Source of the DNA: JAWUWD01 sp034112085
GTDB lineage: Bacteria > Bacteroidota > Bacteroidia > Cytophagales > Cyclobacteriaceae
Length of the DNA: 7,264 nt
Reading direction: 5' to 3'
Assembly (NCBI GenBank): GCA_034112085.1
Contig: JAWUWD010000108.1
Coordinates: 1 to 7,264 of the forward strand
Shown here: positions 1-6,184 of the stretch, one piece after another
Position numbering within the stretch: the first letter of the stretch is position 1
Layout of the letters: the number at the start of each line of letters is the position of its first letter
Program-made: the position numbers and the translations under genes
Notes under the pieces: model-generated
Seen by the model: the letters and a program-made list of their open reading frames with translations, nothing else
What the model was told of the DNA's origin: nothing
Database searches by the model: none

Positions 1-573
1 AATAAAAAAAGCAATTCAATCACACCGGTTAAAGTCTGGGATTCTGATTGTACAGGCTATTTGGTTGGTAAAGATTATGATTTGTGGTTTTCTGAGCAAC
101 TGCAAACACCATGTAAGTTGGTATTCATGGGGGATCAAAAAAGAAATATTGTTTCTAAAGTATTAGAAAATAAAGGAGAAGTGAGCTATGCTGATGGATA
201 TCCATATTTGGTAGTTGGTCAATCATCTTTAGATGACCTCAATGATCGACTTGATGAATCAGTGCCAATTGATCGGTTTCGACCCAACTTCCTATTTTCA
301 AAGGCATTGCCATTTGAAGAGGATGGGTGGAGTGATTTTAAAATTGGAAATATAGAGTTTGTTGGAGTAAAGCCTTGTGCGCGCTGCGTGATGACTACTA
401 TCAATCAGTTAACAGGGGGAAAGGGGAAAGAACCGCTTAAAACACTGTCAACATTTAGACAAAGAGATAACAAGATATACTTCGGATTGAATGCAATTTT
501 AAAAAAACCAGGCATGATCAAAGTAGAAGATGTTCTAACAGTTTCAGGTCGCAAACAGTTATTTCAGATATAA
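1..573 (+). CDS. MOSC-domain protein, YcbX/mARC-like (5' end outside window)
   Basis: The reading frame is open from the first base to the TAA at 571-573, so the gene starts upstream; the TTG at 61 is an internal codon, not a start. The 190 visible residues form the C-terminal MOSC domain of the YcbX/mARC type. Visible hallmarks are IDRFRPNF, then PFEEDGW, an IGN(I/V)xF strand, the cysteine motif KPCARC (Cys codons at 376 and 385), TTI, GKEPLKTLSTFR and a final FGLNAI. In this family a conserved cysteine of that motif ligates the molybdenum cofactor, and the enzymes reduce N-hydroxylated bases with a redox partner. The N-terminal beta-barrel domain (roughly 70-80 residues, judged from usual family length) is missing because of the window edge. 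The substrate is unknown. It may be cotranscribed with hemJ, although a promoter-like box lies between them. Confidence 0.9.
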   Translation, partial: NKKSNSITPVKVWDSDCTGYLVGKDYDLWFSEQLQTPCKLVFMGDQKRNIVSKVLENKGEVSYADGYPYLVVGQSSLDDLNDRLDESVPIDRFRPNFLFSKALPFEEDGWSDFKIGNIEFVGVKPCARCVMTTINQLTGGKGKEPLKTLSTFRQRDNKIYFGLNAILKKPGMIKVEDVLTVSGRKQLFQI

Positions 574-586
574 ATAATGACAATCA

Positions 587-617
587 TTCGGGGATTAGAA
601 ATGCATCCTTAAATTTG
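587..617 (+). promoter_or_regulatory. Putative Bacteroidota-type promoter for hemJ
   Basis: TAAATTTG at 610-617 matches the Bacteroidota -7 consensus TAnnTTTG exactly. TTCG at 587-590, 19 nt upstream, is a one-mismatch version of the -33 TTTG/TTG element. Transcription would begin near 623-625, leaving a leader of about 12 nt before the ATG at 636 and excluding the TTG codons at 615 and 618 as starts. The 8-base match could be chance in AT-rich DNA; the spacing and intergenic position are the supporting points. Confidence 0.4.
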
Positions 618-635
618 TTGAAAATAGCTGCATCT

Positions 636-1178
636 ATGGATTTCCTTTACTTAAAGTCTCTACACATTGTGTTTATTGTGACGTGGTTTGCAGGGCTTTT
701 TTATATCGTAAGACTATTCATTTATCATACAGAGGCTGATCAGAAACCTGAGCCAGATAGAACCATTCTTTCTAATCAGTTTAAGAAAATGGAGCGACTA
801 TTATGGTATGTGATCACATGGCCATCCGCTATATTGACCTTAATATTTGGGACTTTAACATTATTACAAGTACCTCACTTACTCAGTCAAGGGTTCATGC
901 ATGTAAAGCTTACTTTAGTAGGTTTACTATATATTTATCAATTTTTAACTCATCGCATATACAGAAAATTACAGAAAAATAATTTCTCACTAAGTTCTAC
1001 GCAGCTAAGAATGTGGAACGAAGTACCAACAGTTTTTTTGATAAGTATAGTTTTCCTTATTGTGTTGAAAAGCACATTAAGCATGATTTGGGGAGTAGCA
1101 GGTTTTTTCGCAGTTGTCGCGGTGTTGATGGTTGCTATTGGAGTTTATAAAAAATACAGAAATACAGATGAAAAATAA
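636..1178 (+). CDS. hemJ: HemJ, protoporphyrinogen IX oxidase (CopD/UPF0093-like membrane protein)
   Basis: A 180-residue integral membrane protein with about four to five hydrophobic helices. HemJ converts protoporphyrinogen IX to protoporphyrin IX, the penultimate step of haem synthesis, in the inner membrane. Family signature residues are visible: His10 in LKSLHIVFIVTWFAGLFYI, Arg26 in the RLFIYH segment, Lys91 in the HVKLTLVGLLY helix, and RMWNEVPT near residue 125. The start is placed at the ATG at 636 because the protein then begins right at the conserved MDFLYLKxLH block. Two in-frame TTG codons (615, 618) lie inside a promoter-like box and would add only seven unconserved residues. 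No clear ribosome-binding site precedes any candidate. The 3' end overlaps the following SCO gene by 11 nt, indicating an operon. Family assignment is strong; catalytic activity is inferred by homology. Confidence 0.88.
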   Translation: MDFLYLKSLHIVFIVTWFAGLFYIVRLFIYHTEADQKPEPDRTILSNQFKKMERLLWYVITWPSAILTLIFGTLTLLQVPHLLSQGFMHVKLTLVGLLYIYQFLTHRIYRKLQKNNFSLSSTQLRMWNEVPTVFLISIVFLIVLKSTLSMIWGVAGFFAVVAVLMVAIGVYKKYRNTDEK

Positions 1179-1812
1179 TCTATGGGTATTGGTGTTGCTC
1201 GCCATGAGTTGTACCGATCCAAAAGAGGAGAAACTTCCAATTATGGGGAGGAAAGAAATCTCGCAAAAAGAAGTCAATGGTGAAATGGTAGCGGATACGG
1301 TTTATCATCAAATTGGAGATTTTTTCTTCGTGAATCAAGATAGTTTAGAGGTTACTCATGATACTTTCAAAGATCAGATATATATAGCTGATTTTTTCTT
1401 TACATCATGCCCGACTATCTGTCCGATTATGAAGACGCAGATGCTGCGAGTATATGATGAAATACAAAATATGGATGATGTGAAAATATTGTCACATACG
1501 ATTGATCCAGAATATGATACAGTTGCGTTACTTAAGGATTTTGCAGAAAGATTGGGTGTAACGAGTGATAAATGGCACTTTGTGACTGGCGAGAAAGAAA
1601 TAATATATGACGCTGGTCAGCGAAGTTATATGGTGACAGCATTGGAAGATAGTAGTCAACCAGGAGGTTTTGTACACAGTGGAGCATTTATACTGGTAGA
1701 TAAAGATCGTAGAGTCCGAGGTCTATATGACGGCACCAAAGCTGATCAAGTGGATCGTTTGATAAGTGAGCTGGCGGTCTTAAGAAAAGAATATGAGGTG
1801 ACACTTAACTAG
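1168..1812 (+). CDS. sco1: SCO1/SenC/PrrC-family copper chaperone, lipoprotein
   Basis: A 214-residue thioredoxin-fold protein of the SCO family, which delivers copper to, or reduces, the CuA site of cytochrome c oxidase on the periplasmic side. The copper-binding set is complete: Cys81 and Cys85 in SCPTICP, and His170 in GGFVHSGAFILVD. The N-terminus is short and hydrophobic (residues 5-13) and ends in a lipobox-like AMSC with Cys15, so a membrane-anchored lipoprotein is likely. The ATG at 1168 was chosen over the ATG at 1132 because the longer form would put 12 charged or polar residues before the signal peptide and lie deeper in hemJ. The chosen start still overlaps hemJ by 11 nt. The cytochrome c gene begins 2 nt after the TAG stop, so the three genes are probably translated from one message. 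Confidence 0.93.
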   Translation: MKNNLWVLVLLAMSCTDPKEEKLPIMGRKEISQKEVNGEMVADTVYHQIGDFFFVNQDSLEVTHDTFKDQIYIADFFFTSCPTICPIMKTQMLRVYDEIQNMDDVKILSHTIDPEYDTVALLKDFAERLGVTSDKWHFVTGEKEIIYDAGQRSYMVTALEDSSQPGGFVHSGAFILVDKDRRVRGLYDGTKADQVDRLISELAVLRKEYEVTLN

Positions 1813-1814
1813 TT

Positions 1815-2252
1815 ATGCTAAGAATAATTATCATGATATCTCTCGGCTCTCTTACCAGTTGTACGAGTAAGAAAATTTCTGAACAATCTCTTACTAAGGC
1901 TGAAGAGGTTCGGTATGAACAATATTTTGTAGAAGGTCAACAACTTTATAATCTACACTGCAGTAACTGTCATCAAGCCAATGGTGAAGGTGTAGGGAAG
2001 TTGTTTCCACCAATCAAATTTTCGGACTATATGGAGAAGAATTTTGATAAAGTAATTTGCTTAATGCAAAATGGAATTTCAGGAGAGATCATGGTCAATG
2101 GAGTCAGTTTTAATCAACCCATGCCTGGTATTCAAGGATTGACCAATCTAGAAGTGGCAGAAATTGCCACATTTATATATAATACTTGGGGGCACGAAAG
2201 AGGCTATATCGATGTGAAATCTGTTAACAAGGTTCTAGAGAATTGCCTATAA
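1815..2252 (+). CDS. Class I monohaem cytochrome c, lipoprotein
   Basis: A 145-residue small cytochrome c. The signal peptide ends in the lipobox LTSC with Cys16, so it is predicted to be a lipid-anchored periplasmic protein. The haem-binding motif CSNCH spans residues 49-53 and is followed by the usual GEGVGKLFPPI loop. The probable distal haem ligand is Met103 in QPMPGI, and the last helix is VAEIATFIYNTW. Two further cysteines (Cys82 in VICLMQNG and Cys144 next to the C-terminus) could form a disulfide; I recall the same pair in related Bacteroidota cytochromes but cannot check it here. It lies 2 nt behind the SCO gene, so a role as electron donor to, or partner of, a haem-copper oxidase is likely but inferred. 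No oxidase subunit lies in this window. Confidence 0.92.
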   Translation: MLRIIIMISLGSLTSCTSKKISEQSLTKAEEVRYEQYFVEGQQLYNLHCSNCHQANGEGVGKLFPPIKFSDYMEKNFDKVICLMQNGISGEIMVNGVSFNQPMPGIQGLTNLEVAEIATFIYNTWGHERGYIDVKSVNKVLENCL

Positions 2253-2258
2253 TGCTCT

Positions 2259-2633
2259 CTAAGAGTAGTGCTCAGTGTTTTTTTCTTTTTTAAGCAGCCT
2301 GGCAAGCCTATTTCCTGTTAAGGCGCCAAATCCAGCAGGTAACGCACCGATTACCCCGGTGATCATAATCAAAATGTATTTATTATTGACTGTCAAGATA
2401 CTTGCTATTTTTTCTGTCAAAATACTTTGAGAATTAATATCAATCACCAGCGCATATCCAAACCACAGTAGGAAGATTGCTGAGAATCCAGCAAAGAATG
2501 AAGAGATCCCTTTATTGCCAGATAGCAGTAATCCTATAATGAAAGCAGCTATGACCGCACTCCACCAAGGTAAGAATGATTGCAGTAACCATGAAGTAAT
2601 AATGGTCAATAATAGTTGGATCAAAAATTTCAT
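2259..2633 (-). CDS. Small four-helix membrane protein of unknown function
   Basis: A 124-residue hydrophobic protein with four predicted membrane segments at about residues 3-20, 23-38, 44-64 and 86-106. Between the third and fourth lies a short polar loop (INSQSILTEK). The C-terminal tail is charged (RLARLLKKEKN) and, by the positive-inside rule, cytoplasmic. A glycine-rich GALPAGFGALTGN segment in the last helix is the most motif-like part. I recognise no characterised family; it resembles anonymous conserved membrane proteins of Bacteroidota, but that is recollection only. Its ATG overlaps the TGA of the upstream acylase gene (ATGA, 2630-2633), so translation is probably coupled and the two may act together at the envelope. 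Its stop lies 6 nt from that of the convergent cytochrome gene. Confidence 0.8.
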   Translation of the reverse strand: MKFLIQLLLTIITSWLLQSFLPWWSAVIAAFIIGLLLSGNKGISSFFAGFSAIFLLWFGYALVIDINSQSILTEKIASILTVNNKYILIMITGVIGALPAGFGALTGNRLARLLKKEKNTEHYS

Positions 2634-5071
2634 TTTTCAGAAGGTGTTAAGGTTTGTGAGATCATAATTTGATCATCATAATTCTTATTTGGTTGCATGA
2701 ACAGTAAAGGTAATAATTCTCCAGTTCTCCATTTTTCAACCATGTTGTCATAATAGTAACTGCCAGGGTTTCCAGATTGTCCACCTGGATAGATACCATA
2801 CGCAGTTGGAGGACTGGTCATTTCTACTACAAATCGTTGAGATGGGCCATGCTGACCTTTAGTAGAGTTAATAGCGTGTCTGTGACCATCTATCTGGATA
2901 TTCAGTATGCTCAAGTCTTTTATTCTAGATAAGTGAAGGATCTTGGTTGCTTTGTCATCCCCCCAATTATATTCGGGATCATCACTTATTAATTTTTTCA
3001 GATACTCACTGGTTTGATCAAATGATTGATTAATCAATTCAGTAAGGGTTTCATTATTGGCGGTGCTTGCATTATCAAAGAAGGCTAAAGAGGGATTGTC
3101 CTTCATTAATAAATATGTGTTGTAGTGCGATGGGCGAGCCATGGCCAGTGTGTCTACATCAAATTCATCCCAAATATTTGAATAAAGATTCATCCACCAG
3201 ATATTGAAAATTAATGGAGCTTTTGTTTCGGCTCGATATACATAGTCCCATCTTTTAAGTCGCTCTAGATAATCTATCTGTTCCACAGTGAATTTATCAC
3301 CTCTCAAGCTGTCCAACAACAACGGAAGTATTTCAGCAGCCTTCAAGCTATAGCTATCCATCTGCATCTGAGCCATGTCCTGGATAGTAATGTTTTGTTT
3401 GGAACTTAGTAGGTCGTTAATCCTGCGATTGCGATAGTACTCATTACTGGCGTTGTAGAAGTAATACGGGTACAATGAATCTACCGAATGCTGGTTAGCG
3501 GAGCCAATGAATCCTTTTTCTGGATTGAGTATTCTAGCATTTTGGGCTTTTGGTATGGTTATTCCCCACTCATGACTAGGGTTAGACCCGTCCATGAGGA
3601 ATTTCCCTTGCCCTTTCCATTTGACTGGGAAGTCGCCCTGAACTGTCATGGCAATATCTCCTTGTGTACTACTAAACACTATGTTTTGAGGAGGAGAATC
3701 CCAATATTCAATGGCAGCAATATGTTCATCATAATTATTTGCACGATTTAATAATAAAAGCCCGTTCTGAACGCGAGAAGGGTTGTGCCCACTCCATTTG
3801 AGTGCGTAATATTGATTTTTGTGATCATCATTGAGGAAACTACCATCATATACCACAGGGCCATGATGTGTGTAAATAACTGTATCATAAAATGGTTCAC
3901 TTCCTTTAGCCTTGATTTCTTCTATTTTTAAAGTTGTTGATCTCCAAGCGCTATCGTATAGGTACTCCAACTCCGTATCATCTTTGAATGTAATATTGTA
4001 CCAATCTCGCGTATCTCTTGGGGCATTAGTGAATCCCCAGGATGTAGAATCATTGTGTCCAATGGTGATACCAAGTGCTCCAGCAAACGTGTAGCCATAA
4101 ACATTGACAGTTGGAGATTGAAGCTGCATCATGATCCATAATGAAGGAAGATTTAGTCCTAAATGGGTGTCATTGGAAAGTATGGGTACGCCACTCTTTG
4201 TTTTACTACCTGATACCACCCAATTATTACTGCCATTACTTGGGTCAGGTTTTTCGAATGTCTTGCCAGTGTATTTTTTTATATCTTCTGTATTTATTTC
4301 GGTAGTGACTATTGGATCAAATGCCCACAGACTATCAGGATGAGTTGTAATCGTAGGTTCTATTCCTTCAGGTCTATCTGGGAATAGAAGATCAAAGGTT
4401 TCACCTCCGAATAAATTTCTCGCATTGGTGTTTTCCAGATCATTATCAAATCCAGTCAAATTATCTGTCATGTATTGCAGGATCAGAGCTGTCTTCAGAG
4501 GTGTCCACGGTTCTGGCTCATAATCCATTAACTTGTATTCCAGAGGAAGGTCCCGATATGATAAAGAAGAAATATAAGTGTTGACTCCATCCGCATAGGC
4601 ATCGACCAGGGACACCAAATAGGGATCATTTTCGAAACTTGCTAATGTGGCTTTTGCTCCATGAACCATGCCTTTTCTACGTTGTAGTCTGTCGAAATTA
4701 ATCCCCTTATCGCCAATTAATTCAGAAATTCTACCAGCTGCCGCATGCGTCTGAAACTCCATTTGCCAAAGTCTTAGGTTGGCTATCACATAGCCTTGTG
4801 CCATATAGAGATCTTTGTCATTGCTTGCCGTAATATGGGGGACTAGATTACTATCATATTGGATACTCACACTATTTTGGAGTCCTTTTAAGGTGATTTC
4901 TGAATTAATAGATAAATTCTTGTTTGTAGCATTTTGCCAAAAGCCTTCGAAAGGATTAAGAAAATGTCCTAGTGGGGGGGCGCTGGTACCTCCTAACGAG
5001 ATGGCATTGCTTAAAAAGTATATGAGAGAGGAGGTAATTAATAGAGGAATAATAAAACGAACTATTTTCAT
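2630..5071 (-). CDS. Penicillin acylase family protein (N-terminal nucleophile hydrolase)
   Basis: An 813-residue precursor of the penicillin amidase family, which is normally exported and self-cleaved into alpha and beta chains that hydrolyse amide bonds (beta-lactam side chains, acyl-homoserine lactones or other N-acyl compounds). Residues 5-25 form a signal sequence or anchor. The alpha-chain hallmark is AQGYVIANLRLWQMEF at 91-106, followed by AAGRISELIG. The probable nucleophile, and first residue of the beta chain, is Ser281 in GSNNWVVSGSKT. His303 in NDTHLGL falls at beta position 23, where PvdQ-like and cephalosporin acylases also carry His and penicillin G acylase carries Gln. Asn526 in GSANQ (about beta 246) fits the conserved oxyanion Asn, and RRIN follows at 549-552. 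The C-terminal HGPSQRFVVEMT and PGGQSGNPGSYYYD blocks are typical. The frame is intact and full length. The substrate cannot be told from the sequence. A C7 run lies at codons 31-33. Confidence 0.93.
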   Translation of the reverse strand: MKIVRFIIPLLITSSLIYFLSNAISLGGTSAPPLGHFLNPFEGFWQNATNKNLSINSEITLKGLQNSVSIQYDSNLVPHITASNDKDLYMAQGYVIANLRLWQMEFQTHAAAGRISELIGDKGINFDRLQRRKGMVHGAKATLASFENDPYLVSLVDAYADGVNTYISSLSYRDLPLEYKLMDYEPEPWTPLKTALILQYMTDNLTGFDNDLENTNARNLFGGETFDLLFPDRPEGIEPTITTHPDSLWAFDPIVTTEINTEDIKKYTGKTFEKPDPSNGSNNWVVSGSKTKSGVPILSNDTHLGLNLPSLWIMMQLQSPTVNVYGYTFAGALGITIGHNDSTSWGFTNAPRDTRDWYNITFKDDTELEYLYDSAWRSTTLKIEEIKAKGSEPFYDTVIYTHHGPVVYDGSFLNDDHKNQYYALKWSGHNPSRVQNGLLLLNRANNYDEHIAAIEYWDSPPQNIVFSSTQGDIAMTVQGDFPVKWKGQGKFLMDGSNPSHEWGITIPKAQNARILNPEKGFIGSANQHSVDSLYPYYFYNASNEYYRNRRINDLLSSKQNITIQDMAQMQMDSYSLKAAEILPLLLDSLRGDKFTVEQIDYLERLKRWDYVYRAETKAPLIFNIWWMNLYSNIWDEFDVDTLAMARPSHYNTYLLMKDNPSLAFFDNASTANNETLTELINQSFDQTSEYLKKLISDDPEYNWGDDKATKILHLSRIKDLSILNIQIDGHRHAINSTKGQHGPSQRFVVEMTSPPTAYGIYPGGQSGNPGSYYYDNMVEKWRTGELLPLLFMQPNKNYDDQIMISQTLTPSEK

Positions 5072-5100
5072 TGGACAAACGGGTTTTTGTACTCTAAAAC

Positions 5101-5130
5101 ATTAAACTAGTGATATTTTCTTAGTTTAAT
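5101..5130. repeat. Perfect 9-bp inverted repeat in the divergent intergenic region
   Basis: ATTAAACTA at 5101-5109 is exactly complementary to TAGTTTAAT at 5122-5130, with a 12-nt spacer. It lies 30 nt upstream of the acylase start and about 85 nt upstream of the epimerase start. It could be an operator for a dimeric regulator, or a hairpin in the 5' leader of the acylase mRNA if that message starts near 5157. It is purely AT-rich except for one G/C pair per arm. No U-tract follows directly on either strand, so it does not look like an intrinsic terminator. Confidence 0.5.
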
Positions 5131-5151
5131 ATGTTTTGCTTTTATTTATAG

Positions 5152-5179
5152 TTTGCCCCAATCAAAGCTATTATATTTG
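5152..5179 (+). promoter_or_regulatory. Putative Bacteroidota-type promoter for the epimerase-kdsC operon
   Basis: TATATTTG at 5172-5179 matches the -7 consensus TAnnTTTG. TTTG at 5152-5155 could be the -33 element, but the 16-nt spacer is slightly shorter than the usual 17-23. The predicted start near 5186 leaves a leader of about 30 nt before the ATG at 5216. Confidence 0.4.
5163..5170 (-). promoter_or_regulatory. Putative -7 box for the acylase gene (minus strand)
   Basis: On the minus strand this reads TAGCTTTG, matching TAnnTTTG. It is the only such match I found between the acylase start and the epimerase. No TTG element is present at the expected distance upstream (around 5188-5195), so the call is weak. 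The predicted mRNA would begin near 5157 with a leader of about 85 nt that includes the 9-bp inverted repeat. Confidence 0.25.
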
Positions 5180-5215
5180 ACATTAATATTTTTTTAACTG
5201 TTGGCCAATTCATTA

Positions 5216-6184
5216 ATGCAGAAAATTGCTGGAAATAAGGTGCTTGTCACAGGTGGAGCTGGATTTATTGGTTCTAACCTTGTCGGACATTTGATCGAAA
5301 ACAATGTTGGGTATGTACGAGTATTGGATAACCTTTCCACAGGGTATTTTAAGAATATTGCGAAGTTTGAAAGTCTTTCAAACTTTGAATTTGTAGAAGG
5401 AGATATAAGGGATATTGATATATGTCAAAAGGCATGTGATGGCATGGATTATGTGCTTCATCAAGCTGCGCTTGGCTCCGTACCTAGATCTATCAATGAC
5501 CCAATTACGAGCAATGATGTGAATGTCTCTGGATATCTCAACATGCTTGTAGCAGTGAGAGATCAGAAAGTTAAAAGAATGGTTTATGCTGCATCTTCGA
5601 GTACCTATGGAGATTCAAAAGGTCTTCCGAAGGTAGAAGATAACATAGGAAAACCTTTATCTCCTTATGCAGTGACCAAATATGTAAATGAGCTATATGC
5701 TGATGTATTTGCGAAGACCTATCAAATGGAGATCATTGGACTAAGATACTTCAATGTGTTTGGGCCAAATCAAGATCCAAATGGGGCGTATGCCGCAGTA
5801 ATACCAAAGTTTATTGATTTATTTCTAAATAATGAAGCTCCAGCGATCAATGGTGATGGAACGATCTCTAGGGATTTCACGTATGTGGATAATGCAGTTC
5901 AGGCCAATATCAAAGCAATGCTCACTGATAATTCTGACGCAGTCAACGAAGTATACAATGTTGCTTGCGGTGACTCAACATCTTTGAATCAATTGGTTTC
6001 GATACTGAAGGCTGAAACAAATTCAAATACGGAAGTAACATATGGCCCTAATAGGTTAGGTGACATAGAACATAGTTTGGCTGATATAAGTAAAGCCAAT
6101 GATAGAATAGGCTACTTGCCTGAAATTGATATTAATGAAGGGTTGAAGAGAACGGTTGCTTGGTTTAAAGATAGTCGGGGATGA
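5216..6184 (+). CDS. wbpP: UDP-N-acetylglucosamine 4-epimerase, WbpP/TviC-type SDR
   Basis: A 322-residue extended short-chain dehydrogenase/reductase that interconverts UDP-GlcNAc and UDP-GalNAc (or the matching uronic acids) for polysaccharide synthesis in the cytoplasm. The Rossmann motif TGGAGFIG has glycines 13, 16 and 19 for NAD binding. Catalytic residues are Ser127-129 in AASSSTYG, Tyr151 and Lys155 in YAVTK. Blocks nearly identical to WbpP as I recall it are LHQAALGSVPRSINDP, GKPLSPYAVTKYVNELYADVF, LRYFNVFG, NGAYAAVIPKF and NGDGTISRDFTYVDN. Ser287 in EHSLADISKA occupies the gatekeeper position that is Tyr in E. coli GalE, which favours N-acetylated substrates. The start is the ATG at 5216; the TTG at 5201 would add five residues of no family resemblance. 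The stop overlaps the kdsC start (ATGA), so the two genes are cotranscribed. Confidence 0.92.
   Translation: MQKIAGNKVLVTGGAGFIGSNLVGHLIENNVGYVRVLDNLSTGYFKNIAKFESLSNFEFVEGDIRDIDICQKACDGMDYVLHQAALGSVPRSINDPITSNDVNVSGYLNMLVAVRDQKVKRMVYAASSSTYGDSKGLPKVEDNIGKPLSPYAVTKYVNELYADVFAKTYQMEIIGLRYFNVFGPNQDPNGAYAAVIPKFIDLFLNNEAPAINGDGTISRDFTYVDNAVQANIKAMLTDNSDAVNEVYNVACGDSTSLNQLVSILKAETNSNTEVTYGPNRLGDIEHSLADISKANDRIGYLPEIDINEGLKRTVAWFKDSRG

Noticed and set aside
61..573. A complete MOSC gene starting at the TTG at 61.
   Set aside because: The frame is open and family-like (VWDSDCTGY) upstream of 61 to the window edge, so the gene is truncated by the window rather than starting there.
1132..1167. A longer SCO protein starting at the ATG at 1132.
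   Set aside because: It would place a charged extension before the signal peptide and lengthen the overlap with hemJ to 47 nt; the ATG at 1168 gives a normal lipoprotein signal.
2253..2291. Possible intrinsic terminator for the cytochrome operon: a 6-bp stem with a 3-nt loop (2253-2267, one G-U pair), then a T-rich run at 2277-2291.
   Set aside because: The stem is short and not GC-rich, and about 9 nt separate it from the T run, which is explained by the Lys/Glu-rich C-terminus encoded on the other strand. An alternative stem (2236-2241 with 2256-2261) is no better.
3488..3751. Plus-strand ORFs opposite the acylase gene (for example 3488-3751, 3912-4094, 4131-4343, 4815-5105).
   Set aside because: They lie wholly or largely antisense to a full-length conserved gene, show no recognisable motifs, and are explained as shadow frames.
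5101..5130. The inverted repeat as a transcription terminator.
   Set aside because: It lies upstream of two divergent genes, not after a gene, and neither side has an adjacent uninterrupted T tract.
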